Source: a virus
Strand: one strand, 5' to 3'
DNA length: 64,000 bases
Virus record (IMG/VR): IMGVR_UViG_3300032240_001244
Span: 23,182 to 87,181 of that record
Below, in pieces: positions 9,552-19,480 of this stretch. Every line of letters begins with the position of its first letter. Position 1 is the stretch's first letter. Position numbers and translations under genes: made by a program. Below the pieces are notes generated by a model. It saw nothing but the letters and a program-made list of their open reading frames with translations, was not told the DNA's origin and did no database searches.

Positions 9552-9749
9552 ATGACTATATACATTGTCTTTCTTGTTTTAAATCTTCTCGGAATGGGTT
9601 TTCTTTTTTTTGTATATGAAAAACAGAAACAAATAAACACAGAGTTTTTAAAAAATGCAATTATTCATAATGCTGTTTTAGAAATGCTAAAAGAAAAAAC
9701 AGATGAGTTAGAAAAGCTTATAGCTGATACAAATAAAGATAAAAAATAA
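9552..9749 (+). CDS. Small membrane protein with coiled coil, 65 aa
   Basis: One N-terminal hydrophobic helix (about residues 3-23) is followed by a charged helix rich in Lys, Glu and Leu that could form a coiled coil. A cytoplasmic tail after an N-out anchor is likely. Starts with the GTTATG context common in this genome. No family recognised. Confidence 0.75.
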   Translation: MTIYIVFLVLNLLGMGFLFFVYEKQKQINTEFLKNAIIHNAVLEMLKEKTDELEKLIADTNKDKK

Positions 9750-9756
9750 AAAGGTT

Positions 9757-10182
9757 ATGCTAGTAAAAATAAAAAAATTACATCCAGAAGCTGTAATTCC
9801 TTCCTATGCAAAAGATGGAGATGCTGGAATGGATCTGGTAGCTGTAAGAAAAGAAGATCTATCTCCTACTCAAGTAAAGTATTACACAGGTCTTGCAATT
9901 GAAATCCCTTATGGATTTGTAGGATTGATATTCCCAAGATCTTCCATCTTTAAAGCAGGATTATCATTGAGCAATGCAGTTGGAGTTATTGATAGTGGGT
10001 ACAGAGGAGAGATTATGGCGGTGTTCAATAAAAAGTTTGGTATGAACTTAACTAACTATGAAGTCGGAGATAGAGTAGCACAGATAATGATACTGCCATA
10101 TCCAGTGGTAACTTTTGTTGAATCAGAAGAATTGACAGATACAGATAGAGGATCCGGTGGTTTTGGCAGTACAGGAAAATAA
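9757..10182 (+). CDS. dut: dUTPase
   Basis: Hydrolyses dUTP to dUMP, lowering uracil in DNA and feeding thymidylate synthase (ThyA at 40600). The five trimeric dUTPase motifs are present in order: DGDAGMDL, PRSSIFKAGL, GVIDSGYRGEI, GDRVAQI and the C-terminal DRGSGGFGSTGK arm that closes over the nucleotide. Length (141) is normal. It starts 7 bases after the small membrane gene, and polA follows by 15 bases. Confidence 0.95.
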   Translation: MLVKIKKLHPEAVIPSYAKDGDAGMDLVAVRKEDLSPTQVKYYTGLAIEIPYGFVGLIFPRSSIFKAGLSLSNAVGVIDSGYRGEIMAVFNKKFGMNLTNYEVGDRVAQIMILPYPVVTFVESEELTDTDRGSGGFGSTGK

Positions 10183-10197
10183 AATAAAATAAAGGTT

Positions 10198-12504
10198 ATG
10201 AATGAAAAGAAGTATGTCACGGTAGACACACCGCAGACACTAAGAGATATGGTTAAACATATCAAAGCATTTGATATAATAGCTTTTGATACAGAGACTA
10301 CAAGTTTAAATCCAAGAAAAGGAAAGATAATAGGATTGTCAGTATCAGGAGAAGTAGGAGTAGGATACTATATGCCAACAATGGTATTCAAAGATGGCGA
10401 ATTAAAGGATGATGCTATATACGGAGAGAGTTGTCATGAGTTAGCTAAAAAAGTGCTTACTATTTTATGCAGTAAGAAATTGATAGGGCACAATCTTTCT
10501 TTTGATTCTAGGTTTGTAAAGGAGTTTTATGGTATAGATATTGTTCCTTCTATATATGCAGATACAATGTTACTAGTCCATACAGTAGCAGAAGAAGGTG
10601 CAGGAGATGGATTTGGCAGTTCTTTTGGTCTTAAAGACATTGCTAAGGCTATACAAGAACATATTGGGTTAGACATGGAGAAAGAGGCCAACGAAGAACA
10701 AGTAGAGCTTAAAGAGTCTATAAAATCCAATGGAGGCACTACCACTAAAGAAAACTATGAGATCTGGAAGGCAGACCTGCCTATACTGTCCAAGTACGCT
10801 TGCGCAGACACAGACCTTACACTCAGAGTATATAACTACTATATAGAGAAACTAAAATCAGAAAATTTAGAGAAATTCTTTTTTGAAGATGAAGTAATGC
10901 CTTTGTATAAAGAAGTTACTATTCCAATGGAAAGTAACGGTATGATGCTTGATATGGATCTTATAGTACAGTCTAGAGAAGAAATTATAAAAGACTTAGA
11001 AGAATATAAAAGCCTTGTTATTAAAACTCTACTTAAAGATCCTAGAGTAAAAGAGTGGGTAATTGATAAAGCTTTAGAAAAGTTTCCTCCTACACATAAA
11101 GGTAGCTACGCACAGCAACTAATAACTGAATCAGGATATACTTTACCAAAGTCTGAAAAGACTGGTAAGTATACAATGAATGCTGCAACTCTTAAGACTT
11201 TACAAGAAGGTTCTATTAAAGAATTTTTAACAACTGGCAACATGGATGTTCTTGATGCTGATCTAGCTGTTAAAGTTAGCATGAAGCTATGGAAAGAAAG
11301 CCAGGATGGAGATTTTTTTAATATACAGTCTAAAGATCACTTAGGCAGTATTGCTTTTACAGCTTTGGGAATGGAACCTATATCTGCTACAGATAAAGGA
11401 AAAGATAAGTTTGATGATGACTTCATTCAGTCTATTGCGGAAAAACATGAGTGGGCTAAGAATCTTCGCATTTATAATAAATTGCTAAAGATAAAGTCTA
11501 CTTACATGGATAGGTTCCTGGATAAACAGGAAGACGGCATGTATTATTTCTACTACAAACAACACGCAACAGTATCAGGAAGGTACGGATCAGATGCACA
11601 ACAACTTCCCAGACCTAAAGAAGAAGGAGAAGAGGATCCTATAGTATTGAAATATAATAATATGATTCGTGCGTTCTTTGTTTGCAAACCGGGAACAGTG
11701 TTTATAGATTGCGATTATGAAAGCTTGGAACCAAAAGTATTCTCTCACGTGGCTGATGATGAAGGATTAAAAGACATCTTTAGAAATGGATGGGATTTTT
11801 ATTCTACAATCGCTATAAAAACAGAGAAACTGGATCAGTACTCTCCTGACAAGAAAGCCCCTAACTATTTAAAAAAGATGGCTAATAACATAAGACAGAA
11901 AGCTAAGGCTTACTCTCTTGGAATTCCTTACGGAATGGGCTCATATGCATTAGGTAAGAATATAGATGTATCAACTAAAGAAGCTCAAAAGCTTATTGAT
12001 GGATATCTTAATGGGTTTCCTAATTTAAAAAAATGGATGGAAGATTCTAAAGCTTTTGTAAAAGAGCATGGATATATAAAAACACAGGTAGGGAGAATTC
12101 GCCATTTACCAAAAGTTTCATATCTTTACAAAAAGTTTGGAGATTCTTTATTACAATGGGATTTTCAAAATAAATTGGAAGATCAGCTTGGAAAAGAGTT
12201 AGTATCCAATATGTCTAAAGATTATAAGAATGGACTTAACAATTCACTTAACGTACAGATACAGGGACTAGCTGCATCTATTGTAAACAGGGCTGCTATA
12301 TCCATAAACAGAGAATTTAAAAAAGCTGGTATAAAAGGACAAGTAGTAGCTCAAATTCATGACCAATTGGTTATGGAAGTAGAGGAGGAAAGGTCAGAGG
12401 AAGCAGCAGCTATTGTTAAAGATAGGATGGAGAATACTACAAGATTGTCTCTTGATCTAGTAGCACCACCATCTTTGGCACACAATTTGAGAGACGGACA
12501 CTAA
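10198..12504 (+). CDS. polA: DNA polymerase I family, with 3'-5' exonuclease
   Basis: The likely replicative polymerase. Residues about 20-215 form a DnaQ-like proofreading domain: DTETTSL (ExoI), IGHNLSFD (ExoII) and YACADTDLT (ExoIII). The polymerase core has TVSGRYGS, motif A FIDCDYESLEPKV, motif B RQKAKAYSLGIPYGMG and motif C QIHDQLVMEV, all with intact catalytic residues. The family consensus in motif A is DYSQIELR; here it is DYESLEPK, a common variation in phage enzymes. There is no 5' nuclease domain; the separate gene at 4961 supplies that. 768 residues. Confidence 0.94.
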   Translation: MNEKKYVTVDTPQTLRDMVKHIKAFDIIAFDTETTSLNPRKGKIIGLSVSGEVGVGYYMPTMVFKDGELKDDAIYGESCHELAKKVLTILCSKKLIGHNLSFDSRFVKEFYGIDIVPSIYADTMLLVHTVAEEGAGDGFGSSFGLKDIAKAIQEHIGLDMEKEANEEQVELKESIKSNGGTTTKENYEIWKADLPILSKYACADTDLTLRVYNYYIEKLKSENLEKFFFEDEVMPLYKEVTIPMESNGMMLDMDLIVQSREEIIKDLEEYKSLVIKTLLKDPRVKEWVIDKALEKFPPTHKGSYAQQLITESGYTLPKSEKTGKYTMNAATLKTLQEGSIKEFLTTGNMDVLDADLAVKVSMKLWKESQDGDFFNIQSKDHLGSIAFTALGMEPISATDKGKDKFDDDFIQSIAEKHEWAKNLRIYNKLLKIKSTYMDRFLDKQEDGMYYFYYKQHATVSGRYGSDAQQLPRPKEEGEEDPIVLKYNNMIRAFFVCKPGTVFIDCDYESLEPKVFSHVADDEGLKDIFRNGWDFYSTIAIKTEKLDQYSPDKKAPNYLKKMANNIRQKAKAYSLGIPYGMGSYALGKNIDVSTKEAQKLIDGYLNGFPNLKKWMEDSKAFVKEHGYIKTQVGRIRHLPKVSYLYKKFGDSLLQWDFQNKLEDQLGKELVSNMSKDYKNGLNNSLNVQIQGLAASIVNRAAISINREFKKAGIKGQVVAQIHDQLVMEVEEERSEEAAAIVKDRMENTTRLSLDLVAPPSLAHNLRDGH

Positions 12505-12519
12505 ATAAAATAAAAAAAA

Positions 12520-12816
12520 ATGAGTACATTAGTTGCATTACACGACAAAGTCATTCTTAAAAAGATTGACACAGAAGACAAAATGGTAGGTGGCATTATT
12601 GTGCCGGATATGGGGGCTGAAAAATCTAACTACTTTGAAGTAGTAAGCGCAGGTCCTGGCATGTATGATACGCAAAATGGTAAGTACTTTCCTATGCATG
12701 TAGAAGTGGGAGACACAGTAGTTGTCCCAAAAGCAGTAGTAACACAGATCTTAGTAGACAGGGACGAGTACTACGTATGCCGTGAAGTAGAAATCCTTTC
12801 AATTATTAAAGATTAA
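12520..12816 (+). CDS. groES: GroES-like co-chaperonin
   Basis: 98 residues, the normal GroES length. LHDKVILKK at the N-terminus, the mobile loop DKMVGGIIVPD and the VEVGDTVVVPK...VDRDEYYVCREVEIL strands are typical. It would cap the GroEL ring encoded 250 bases downstream. Starts 15 bases after polA; its stop overlaps the next ATG by one base, so translation is likely coupled. Confidence 0.92.
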   Translation: MSTLVALHDKVILKKIDTEDKMVGGIIVPDMGAEKSNYFEVVSAGPGMYDTQNGKYFPMHVEVGDTVVVPKAVVTQILVDRDEYYVCREVEILSIIKD

Positions 12817-13067
12817 TGGATATAACATATTCTATAACAGAATTTGTATGGGTTAAAAAAGATAATTCTTTTTATGCCGATGCGGATAGATTACATCCCG
12901 AAGGAGATTACAAGTGTACTTTCCCAAATGGTAGGAAGAAGTTTTATATTAAAAATAATAATACAAAAGGATTTAGAAGATTTATATTAAATAAGGAATG
13001 CGGTACCGTTTTACAGTTTATAAGTGAAGATGGTATATTATGTAACATACAAACAAAAACAAAATGA
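12816..13067 (+). CDS. Unknown 83-aa protein between groES and groEL
   Basis: ATG overlaps the groES stop by one base and its own end overlaps the groEL ATG by four, a tight coupling that implies co-production with the chaperonin. The protein is basic and aromatic-rich, with a KCTFPNGRKKFYIKNN segment and no motif I know. It could be a chaperonin regulator or a substrate, but only position supports that. Confidence 0.8.
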   Translation: MDITYSITEFVWVKKDNSFYADADRLHPEGDYKCTFPNGRKKFYIKNNNTKGFRRFILNKECGTVLQFISEDGILCNIQTKTK

Positions 13068-14716
13068 TAAAGACAGAATTTGGAACAGATCTTAAAAAAA
13101 GACTCTTAGACGGAGTAAACAAGATTAATGCCAGTGTTTCATCAACACTAGGTCCAGCAGGTAGGAATGTGATCATTAGAGGTTCTGATGGTGCTATTAA
13201 GATTACTAAGGATGGTGTTACTGTAGCACAATCTTTTACTAAACTTGAAGATCCTATTGAAGATATCGGAGCACAAATGATTAAAAGCGTATCAGTTCGT
13301 TCAGCAGATAAAGCTGGTGATGGTACAACTACATCAACACTTTTGGCATCTGTAATGGTTAATGAAGGTATTAAAGCTATCACGCAAGGATCAAATGCAG
13401 TAGAAGTTAAGAAAGGTATTGATAAAGCAGTATCAGTTGTAGTAACTGCGCTAAAAGGAATATCTAAAGATATATCCTCAGAAGATCAGATCAAACAAGT
13501 AGCTACAATTTCAGCCAATAATGATACTGAGATTGGAACATTAATCGCCACTGCTTTGGATAAAGTAGGTACTGATGGTGTAGTGGCTATTGAAGAATCA
13601 AAGTCTGGTGAGACTTCTTTGGAAGTTGTAGAAGGTATGATGTTTGATAGAGGATTTAAATCTCCATACTTTGTTACAGACAATTCAACAATGCAAGCTG
13701 TGTTTGATAAACCATTAATTTTCTTGTATGATGGTAGACTTACAAGTACTGCACAAGTGCTCCCTCTTCTTCAAGCAGCTCATGCTGAAAGTCTTCCTTT
13801 GCTTATCATTGCTGAAGACATTGAACACGAGGCTTTGGCTATCTTAGTAGTAAATAAAGCAAATGCTACAATCAAAGTATGTGCTGTAAAGGCTCCTGAC
13901 TTTGGTGATCGTAGAACAGCAATTCTAGAAGACATTGCAATCCTTACTGGCGGTACTGTTGTATCTCCTACCAAGGGTAATAAGATTGATAAGATGAAGC
14001 CTGATGAGTTTAAGCCATTGTTTGGTAAGGCTCGAATGGTGAATGTATCATCTAAAGATACTACTATCATTGATGGTAAAGGATCAGTAGAAGGAATTGA
14101 GCAAAGACTGAACGATATTAAAACTCAGATTGATATAGCCAAGTCTAACTTTGAAGTTGAAAAGCTTCAAGAAAGATTATCAAAGCTTACTGGCGGTGTT
14201 GCTATTATCAATGTTGGTGGTATGAGTGAGATTGAAATGAAAGAAAAGAAGGATCGTGTAGATGACGCACTACACGCTACTAAAGCTGCCTTAGATCAAG
14301 GTATTGTTCCTGGTGGTGGTATGGCTTTGATTAACTGTATAGAGTTGCTTAAAGAGGCTGTATTGGATTGTGACAACGATGATCAAGAGCTTGGTGTACG
14401 AATTGTCACTAAAGCTTTATACGCACCGTTTAAAACTATTCTTACCAACGCTGGTATTGAGAATGCTTATGAGATTTTAAGCAGTGTTAAGAGCTATTCT
14501 CAAGATGAAGATAACTCAGATTGGTACGGATATAATGCTAAGACGGGAGAGATCCAAGATTTTCTACAAGCAGGTATTCTAGATCCAACCAAAGTAACTA
14601 GAACAGCTATTGAGAATGCTGCTAGCGTAGCCGGTACTATTCTAACTACAGAGTCAGTAGTATACTTTACTGGAGATGATAAGAAAGAAGATATAGATTA
14701 TAGTCAATTCATGTAA
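13064..14716 (+). CDS. groEL: GroEL-type chaperonin
   Basis: Complete 60-kDa chaperonin of 550 residues. ATP-site elements are present: [18 protein letters not shown] (catalytic Asp), AGDGTTT and [10 protein letters not shown]. The apical domain with PYFVTD and the KAPDFGDRR segment are intact. The C-terminus ends [13 protein letters not shown] and lacks the Gly-Gly-Met repeats of bacterial GroEL, which normally line the chamber floor. With the adjacent GroES it forms a phage-encoded folding machine, probably for capsid or other phage proteins. Confidence 0.95.
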   Translation: MIKTEFGTDLKKRLLDGVNKINASVSSTLGPAGRNVIIRGSDGAIKITKDGVTVAQSFTKLEDPIEDIGAQMIKSVSVRSADKAGDGTTTSTLLASVMVNEGIKAITQGSNAVEVKKGIDKAVSVVVTALKGISKDISSEDQIKQVATISANNDTEIGTLIATALDKVGTDGVVAIEESKSGETSLEVVEGMMFDRGFKSPYFVTDNSTMQAVFDKPLIFLYDGRLTSTAQVLPLLQAAHAESLPLLIIAEDIEHEALAILVVNKANATIKVCAVKAPDFGDRRTAILEDIAILTGGTVVSPTKGNKIDKMKPDEFKPLFGKARMVNVSSKDTTIIDGKGSVEGIEQRLNDIKTQIDIAKSNFEVEKLQERLSKLTGGVAIINVGGMSEIEMKEKKDRVDDALHATKAALDQGIVPGGGMALINCIELLKEAVLDCDNDDQELGVRIVTKALYAPFKTILTNAGIENAYEILSSVKSYSQDEDNSDWYGYNAKTGEIQDFLQAGILDPTKVTRTAIENAASVAGTILTTESVVYFTGDDKKEDIDYSQFM

Positions 14717-14729
14717 TAAAAAAATTAAT

Positions 14730-14996
14730 ATGCAACAACAAAATCCGTTAGCAAATGTAAGGTTTGATCAAACTACAGGAGTAGTTTGTGAAAAATGTGG
14801 CAATAATGTATTTACTGAAGGTTTGTACCTTCGTAAGGTTTCTAAATTTCTTGTAGCCGCTAGTAGCGATAAAGATCAAGTGATACCAGTACCAACATTT
14901 TACTGTGTTAAATGTCAACATGTAAATAAAGAGTTCTCTCCTATAGGTATGGAAGAGGAACAAGAGACTGATAAAGGAGTTGATCGTATCTATTAA
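14730..14996 (+). CDS. Zinc-ribbon protein, 88 aa
   Basis: Two CxxC pairs, CEKCGN (about 20-25) and CVKCQH (about 54-59), make a four-cysteine zinc ribbon separated by a hydrophobic linker. The tail is acidic. Similar small ribbons are common in phage replication regions and may bind nucleic acid, but no specific family was identified. Starts 13 bases after groEL. Confidence 0.78.
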   Translation: MQQQNPLANVRFDQTTGVVCEKCGNNVFTEGLYLRKVSKFLVAASSDKDQVIPVPTFYCVKCQHVNKEFSPIGMEEEQETDKGVDRIY

Positions 14997-15008
14997 AAAA
15001 TAAATGTT

Positions 15009-15203
15009 ATGACCCTTGATGAAATCAATGAAGGCATAGAAAACTGTAATAAGAAATTAGACGATTACAATATTCAAATAGAAGCTTTATCTAGTAAAGA
15101 AGATTTAATGTCTGAAGAAGTACAATCACAGTTTGATTACTTGATTAGAGAGATTGAAAAAACAGCAGAAGAGCTAGAAGATTTGATAAAAAAAATAGAA
15201 TGA
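15009..15203 (+). CDS. Small acidic coiled-coil protein, 64 aa
   Basis: Almost entirely helical by composition, with heptad-like Leu and Ile among Glu, Lys and Asp. ATG sits in the GTTATG context. Its last four bases overlap the next gene's ATG. No family recognised; it may help the downstream nuclease fold or assemble. Confidence 0.72.
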   Translation: MTLDEINEGIENCNKKLDDYNIQIEALSSKEDLMSEEVQSQFDYLIREIEKTAEELEDLIKKIE

Positions 15204-16144
15204 AAGAAGCAATAGCTTTATCAGAAAGTATAGCTCCTAAGATTAGAACAGAGAAGAGAGAAGGACAAAAACAAATATCCTTCTCTCAATACTCTGTTTA
15301 TGAGTCATGTCCCCATCGTTGGTATCTTACCTACGCCAAGGGGCATTACTTGTTTACAGCAAGTATTAATACTGTTTTTGGAACCGCTATACATGAAGCA
15401 ATACAAAAGTATTTGGCTATATTATTTAATGAGTCTGTTAAAGCATCCGATGCTTTTGATATGATAGAACACTTTGAGAAGGTATTCAAAGAAGAGTACA
15501 TCAAAGAAGTTACTAACAATGGTGGAGCTCACTTCTCTACAAAACAAGAGATGGCAGAGTTTTACCAGGATGGAGTAGAGATATTGAATTATTTCAGAAA
15601 GAAGAGAGTAGCATACTTCTCAACTAGAGATATGGAGATGTTGGGCATGGAAATACCCATCCTTACAGAGATCAGAGATGTAGCTGATAATTTTTTATTT
15701 CACGGCTATATAGATTTAGTTCTTAGAGATAAGACTGATGGTACTATATACATTGAAGATTTTAAAACATCTACTAAAGGCTGGAAGGATTATGAAAAGA
15801 AAGATGAGACTAAACAAGCTCAAATTCTTTTATACAAGAAGTATTTTGCAAAGCAGTTTGGAGTAGAAGAAGCTAAGATAGTTCCTAGATTTAGAATACT
15901 TAAAAGAAAGCTGTATGAAAATGCAGACTTTCCACAATCAAGAGTGCAGGTACACGAACCAGCTAATGGAAAATCTAAGGTACATCAAGCTGGTCAGCGT
16001 CTTATAAACTTTATAAATGAGTGTTTTAATGAAGACGGGACTGCAAAAGATAAAGCGCATACTAAATTATTTTCTGGAAATAACTGTAGATTCTGCCCAT
16101 TTAAAGACAGGCCGGATCTTTGTGATAAAAAAAATATAAGATAA
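15200..16144 (+). CDS. PD-(D/E)XK nuclease, Cas4/RecB-like, with probable Fe-S cluster
   Basis: An N-terminal FSQYSVYESCPHRW segment with C37 is followed by GTAIHEAI (metal-ligand His). The catalytic core is GYIDLV and IYIEDFKTS, the D...(D/E)xK triad, followed by QAQILLYKKYF. C296, C299 and C308 near the end join C37 in the one-plus-three cysteine arrangement of 4Fe-4S nucleases such as Cas4 and AddB. It would trim DNA ends during recombination or replication. It overlaps the coiled-coil gene by four bases. 314 residues. Confidence 0.88.
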   Translation: MKEAIALSESIAPKIRTEKREGQKQISFSQYSVYESCPHRWYLTYAKGHYLFTASINTVFGTAIHEAIQKYLAILFNESVKASDAFDMIEHFEKVFKEEYIKEVTNNGGAHFSTKQEMAEFYQDGVEILNYFRKKRVAYFSTRDMEMLGMEIPILTEIRDVADNFLFHGYIDLVLRDKTDGTIYIEDFKTSTKGWKDYEKKDETKQAQILLYKKYFAKQFGVEEAKIVPRFRILKRKLYENADFPQSRVQVHEPANGKSKVHQAGQRLINFINECFNEDGTAKDKAHTKLFSGNNCRFCPFKDRPDLCDKKNIR

Positions 16145-16192
16145 TTTTAATTTTAATGTAATTTTTATATATTTATTATATATAACTATATT

Positions 16193-16387
16193 ATGAAAGA
16201 TAAATTAAAATTAACAAGTGTTAAAATACACAAAGATCTATCTGAAAATTTCAAGATAGAAAGTGCAAGGACAGGCTTATCTCTACAGAAATTTGTAAAC
16301 AGGACCATTCATTTGTACTTAACTGATCCCGAATTTCAAGTTAAAATGTTGACTTATAACAATTTAGCAACTAGTGGAAGTTTATAA
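16193..16387 (+). CDS. Probable ribbon-helix-helix DNA-binding protein, 64 aa
   Basis: The pattern LTSVKIHKDLSENFKIES...GLSLQKFVNRTI is typical of a short beta strand followed by two helices, as in Arc/CopG repressors and antitoxin DNA-binding domains. No toxin-like gene is adjacent. It may autoregulate or control the following operon. The leader is extremely A/T-rich. Confidence 0.65.
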   Translation: MKDKLKLTSVKIHKDLSENFKIESARTGLSLQKFVNRTIHLYLTDPEFQVKMLTYNNLATSGSL

Positions 16388-16397
16388 ATTACTCAAT

Positions 16398-16730
16398 ATG
16401 AAAAAAATAATAGAAAAATTTGCATTTTGGATATTAAGAAAAAAGTACATTTACAAAGGAACAAATTGTATTATATTGACAGATGCACCTTTATCTGAAC
16501 GTTGCCAAAAGATAGTATCTGTTAACATAAGCGATGACTTTAAAAAAGAAAAAATTAAATTTAACATAAATAAAACTATGTTAGATATGATAGAAAAGCA
16601 TAAAGGTACAGTAGAAGACGGTAAATGCTTTTTGGCTTCTGAGGATTTTGTTCTTGGTATAGATGAAGAAGGAAAAGTAAAAACATTAGTAGATTGCAAC
16701 GGAGATAAAACAAAAGTTTCGGTAGTATAA
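16398..16730 (+). CDS. Hypothetical protein, 110 aa
   Basis: I place the start at ATG 16398; a GTG at 16374 would extend it but would overlap the upstream gene and has no support. The basic amphipathic N-terminus (FAFWILRKKYIYK) could touch a membrane. The remainder is soluble with no recognised motif. It precedes the glycosyltransferase operon by 14 bases. Confidence 0.68.
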   Translation: MKKIIEKFAFWILRKKYIYKGTNCIILTDAPLSERCQKIVSVNISDDFKKEKIKFNINKTMLDMIEKHKGTVEDGKCFLASEDFVLGIDEEGKVKTLVDCNGDKTKVSVV

Positions 16731-16744
16731 AATAAAAATAAAGA

Positions 16745-18184
16745 ATGAAAGCAGGTTACATTAAAAAAGAAGACAGGAAAAAAATCCTATTCATAGGGGA
16801 TGATATTAGGTTTTTCTCAGGGATTGCAACCATATCTAGAGAATTGGTGTTAGGAACATCTCATGCATTTAACTACGCTTGTATAGGTGGTGCCATAGAT
16901 CATCCGGATAAAAACAAAAGAATGGATCTATCACAGTCTACAAGTGATATAGCAGGCATACCAGATGCTTCTGTTATACTATACCCTACTAATGGATATG
17001 GAACTCAAGATTTAATAAGGCAATTAATTAATATAGAAAAGCCTGACTTGTTAGTGTTCATTACGGATCCTAGGTACTATGAATGGTTGTTTAGATTAGA
17101 ACAAGAGATCAGAAAGACCATTCCTATGGTATATATAAACATTTGGGATTGTGAACCAGCTCCTCTGTATAATAAAAACTACTACAGATCTTGTGACACT
17201 CTACTGTCAATATCTAAACAAACAAAGATATTAAATGAGGTAGTATTGGGAGAGTATGCTAAGGATAAGACTATTAAATATTTTCCACACGGTATTAACG
17301 AAAACAACTTCTACCCAATAAGAAAAGGACATGATCTGTATCCAAAACTACAAGCATTTAAAAACAATCTTCTTAAAGATAAGGATTTTGATTTTGTAGT
17401 TTTATTCAATAGCAGAAACATTAGAAGAAAGTCTATACCAGATACTATACTAGCGTTTAGACACTTCTTAGAACAATTACCTTCAGAAAAAGCGGATAAG
17501 TGTTGTTTAGTATTACATACTCACAGAGTAGATGATAACGGCACAGATCTACCAGCAGTAATTGATTTATTTATGGGAGATAAAAAAGATCAAATAATAT
17601 TTTCAAATCCTGGGGAAGGAATTGAGTATATGAATTTGTTGTACAATTCTTCTGATGCTACTATACTTCTATCTTCTAATGAGGGATGGGGATTATCTCT
17701 TACGGAGTCTATGATGTGCGGTAAAATGATTATTGCAAATGTAACTGGTGGTATGCAAGATCAAATGAGATTTGAGGATGAAAATGGTAACTGGATTGAG
17801 TTTGATGAGTCGTTCTGCACTAATCATTTGGGAAAATATAAAAAATGTGGAGAGTGGGCTATTCCAGTATTCCCCTGTGGAATTAGCATACAAGGATCAC
17901 CACCCACTCCATACATCTCAGATGATAGAGTAGATTTTAGAGATGCATCTAAAGCTATAATGGATCTGTACAATATGGGTGTAGAGGAAAGAGATAGAAA
18001 AGGATTAGCAGCTAGAAATTGGGTAACCTCTTCAGAATCTATGATGAGTGCAAGAGCTATGTCAGAAAATTTTATTGCAGCTATAAATCACACTCTGGAT
18101 AATTGGAAGCCTAGAGAAAGGTTTCACATTAAAAAAATAGAAGAAAGACCATTGAAAACTATTAAACATTATATATCTTTGTAA
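16745..18184 (+). CDS. Glycosyltransferase, GT4-like
   Basis: 479 residues with a GT-B layout. The N-terminal half starts KKILFIGDDIRFFSGIATISREL (acceptor domain, Gly-containing loop). The C-terminal half carries SSNEGWGLSLTESMMCG, the E-x7-E-type donor site of GT4 enzymes, then GGMQDQM. It would move a sugar from a nucleotide donor to a glycan. First gene of a long transferase operon (16745-28306), probably cytoplasmic. Confidence 0.85.
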   Translation: MKAGYIKKEDRKKILFIGDDIRFFSGIATISRELVLGTSHAFNYACIGGAIDHPDKNKRMDLSQSTSDIAGIPDASVILYPTNGYGTQDLIRQLINIEKPDLLVFITDPRYYEWLFRLEQEIRKTIPMVYINIWDCEPAPLYNKNYYRSCDTLLSISKQTKILNEVVLGEYAKDKTIKYFPHGINENNFYPIRKGHDLYPKLQAFKNNLLKDKDFDFVVLFNSRNIRRKSIPDTILAFRHFLEQLPSEKADKCCLVLHTHRVDDNGTDLPAVIDLFMGDKKDQIIFSNPGEGIEYMNLLYNSSDATILLSSNEGWGLSLTESMMCGKMIIANVTGGMQDQMRFEDENGNWIEFDESFCTNHLGKYKKCGEWAIPVFPCGISIQGSPPTPYISDDRVDFRDASKAIMDLYNMGVEERDRKGLAARNWVTSSESMMSARAMSENFIAAINHTLDNWKPRERFHIKKIEERPLKTIKHYISL

Positions 18185-18193
18185 TCAATTGTT

Positions 18194-19459
18194 ATGAATA
18201 AACTTACTTGCGTTGTTTCTTGTCCAATAGATATTATATCAGGTTATGGATCCCGTAGTCGTGATTTTGTAAAAGCTTTGATAAAAGCTAAAGGTGAAGA
18301 GTGGGATATTAAAATACTATCTCAAAGATGGGGAGAGTGTCCATATGGAGCTTTAAGTAGTGATATACCGGAAGAGTTAGACCTCATTAATAGAGTTATA
18401 CCTCAGATGCAAAGTCAACCTGATATTTGGTTTCAAATAACAGTAGCTAATGAATTTGAGCCTGTAGGAAAGGTTAGCATAGGAGTATCCGCTTTAGTAG
18501 AAACTACAATACTCCCAGCTGAACTATTGGAAGGTTTGAATAGAATGAATTTTAATATAGTGTCTTCTAACTTTGTAAAAGATGTAGCAGAGAAGACTAG
18601 CTTTGATAGGATAGATCAGAATACAAACCAAAAGCAAGGTACTGTAAGGTTGAGTAAACCTATTGAAGTTTTGTTTGAAGGCGTTGATACAAACAAGTAT
18701 AAAAGATTAGAAAAGTCTAATTTTGATTTATCCGAAATAAAAGAAGAGTTTTGTTTTTTATCTGTAGGACATTGGTTAACTGGTGAGATCGGGGAAGATA
18801 GAAAACAATTAACAACTTTAATCAAAGCGTTCCTCACTGCATTTAAAGATAAAAAGAAACGTCCTGCTCTTATACTTAAAACAAGTTTAGCAGGTTTTAG
18901 TATTATAGAAGAAGAAAAGATTTTAGATAATATAGATGCTATTAGAAAAACTGTTGGAGGAGATATGCCAAACATTTATCTTTTATACGGTGAATTAACT
19001 GAGGAAGAGATGAACAACCTTTACAACCATGAAAAAGTAAAAGCCTTTGCTTTGGTAGGTAATGAAGGGTTTGGAAGACCCTACTTAGAGTTCTCCGCAG
19101 CTTCTAGCAAACCTGTTATAACATCTCCTTTCAGTGGACATATTGATTTTTTAAACGAAGAGTTTAATATCTTTGTACAAGGAAAAGTAGAACAGCTGCA
19201 CCCATCAGCCGCTAATCAGTTCTTGATAAAAGAATCAAGTTGGTTTAAAGCAGATCCTAAGTCAGTTGAAGATAGTTTAAAAGCTGTGTATGAAAACTAT
19301 AACAAGTACGTAGACAATGCAAAGAGACAAGGACATCAATCAAGGACTCAATTTAGTTATGATAAAATGGTAGAGAGGTTATCTGAAATACTAGAAAAGA
19401 ATGTTCCTAAGTTGAGTGTACCTCAAATGATAAATTTGCCAAAGCTTAAAACTTTGTAA
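18194..19459 (+). CDS. Glycosyltransferase, GT4-like
   Basis: 421 residues. The N-terminal region has DIISGYGSRSRDF, a GT-B acceptor-domain loop. The C-terminal half has SVGHWLTGE...RKQLTTLIKAF and the donor-site GNEGFGRPYLEFSAAS followed by PVITSPFSGHIDFL. Starts nine bases after the previous transferase in a GTTATG context. Substrate cannot be predicted. Confidence 0.82.
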   Translation: MNKLTCVVSCPIDIISGYGSRSRDFVKALIKAKGEEWDIKILSQRWGECPYGALSSDIPEELDLINRVIPQMQSQPDIWFQITVANEFEPVGKVSIGVSALVETTILPAELLEGLNRMNFNIVSSNFVKDVAEKTSFDRIDQNTNQKQGTVRLSKPIEVLFEGVDTNKYKRLEKSNFDLSEIKEEFCFLSVGHWLTGEIGEDRKQLTTLIKAFLTAFKDKKKRPALILKTSLAGFSIIEEEKILDNIDAIRKTVGGDMPNIYLLYGELTEEEMNNLYNHEKVKAFALVGNEGFGRPYLEFSAASSKPVITSPFSGHIDFLNEEFNIFVQGKVEQLHPSAANQFLIKESSWFKADPKSVEDSLKAVYENYNKYVDNAKRQGHQSRTQFSYDKMVERLSEILEKNVPKLSVPQMINLPKLKTL

Positions 19460-19480
19460 TATGACAAGTAAAGAATTCCG

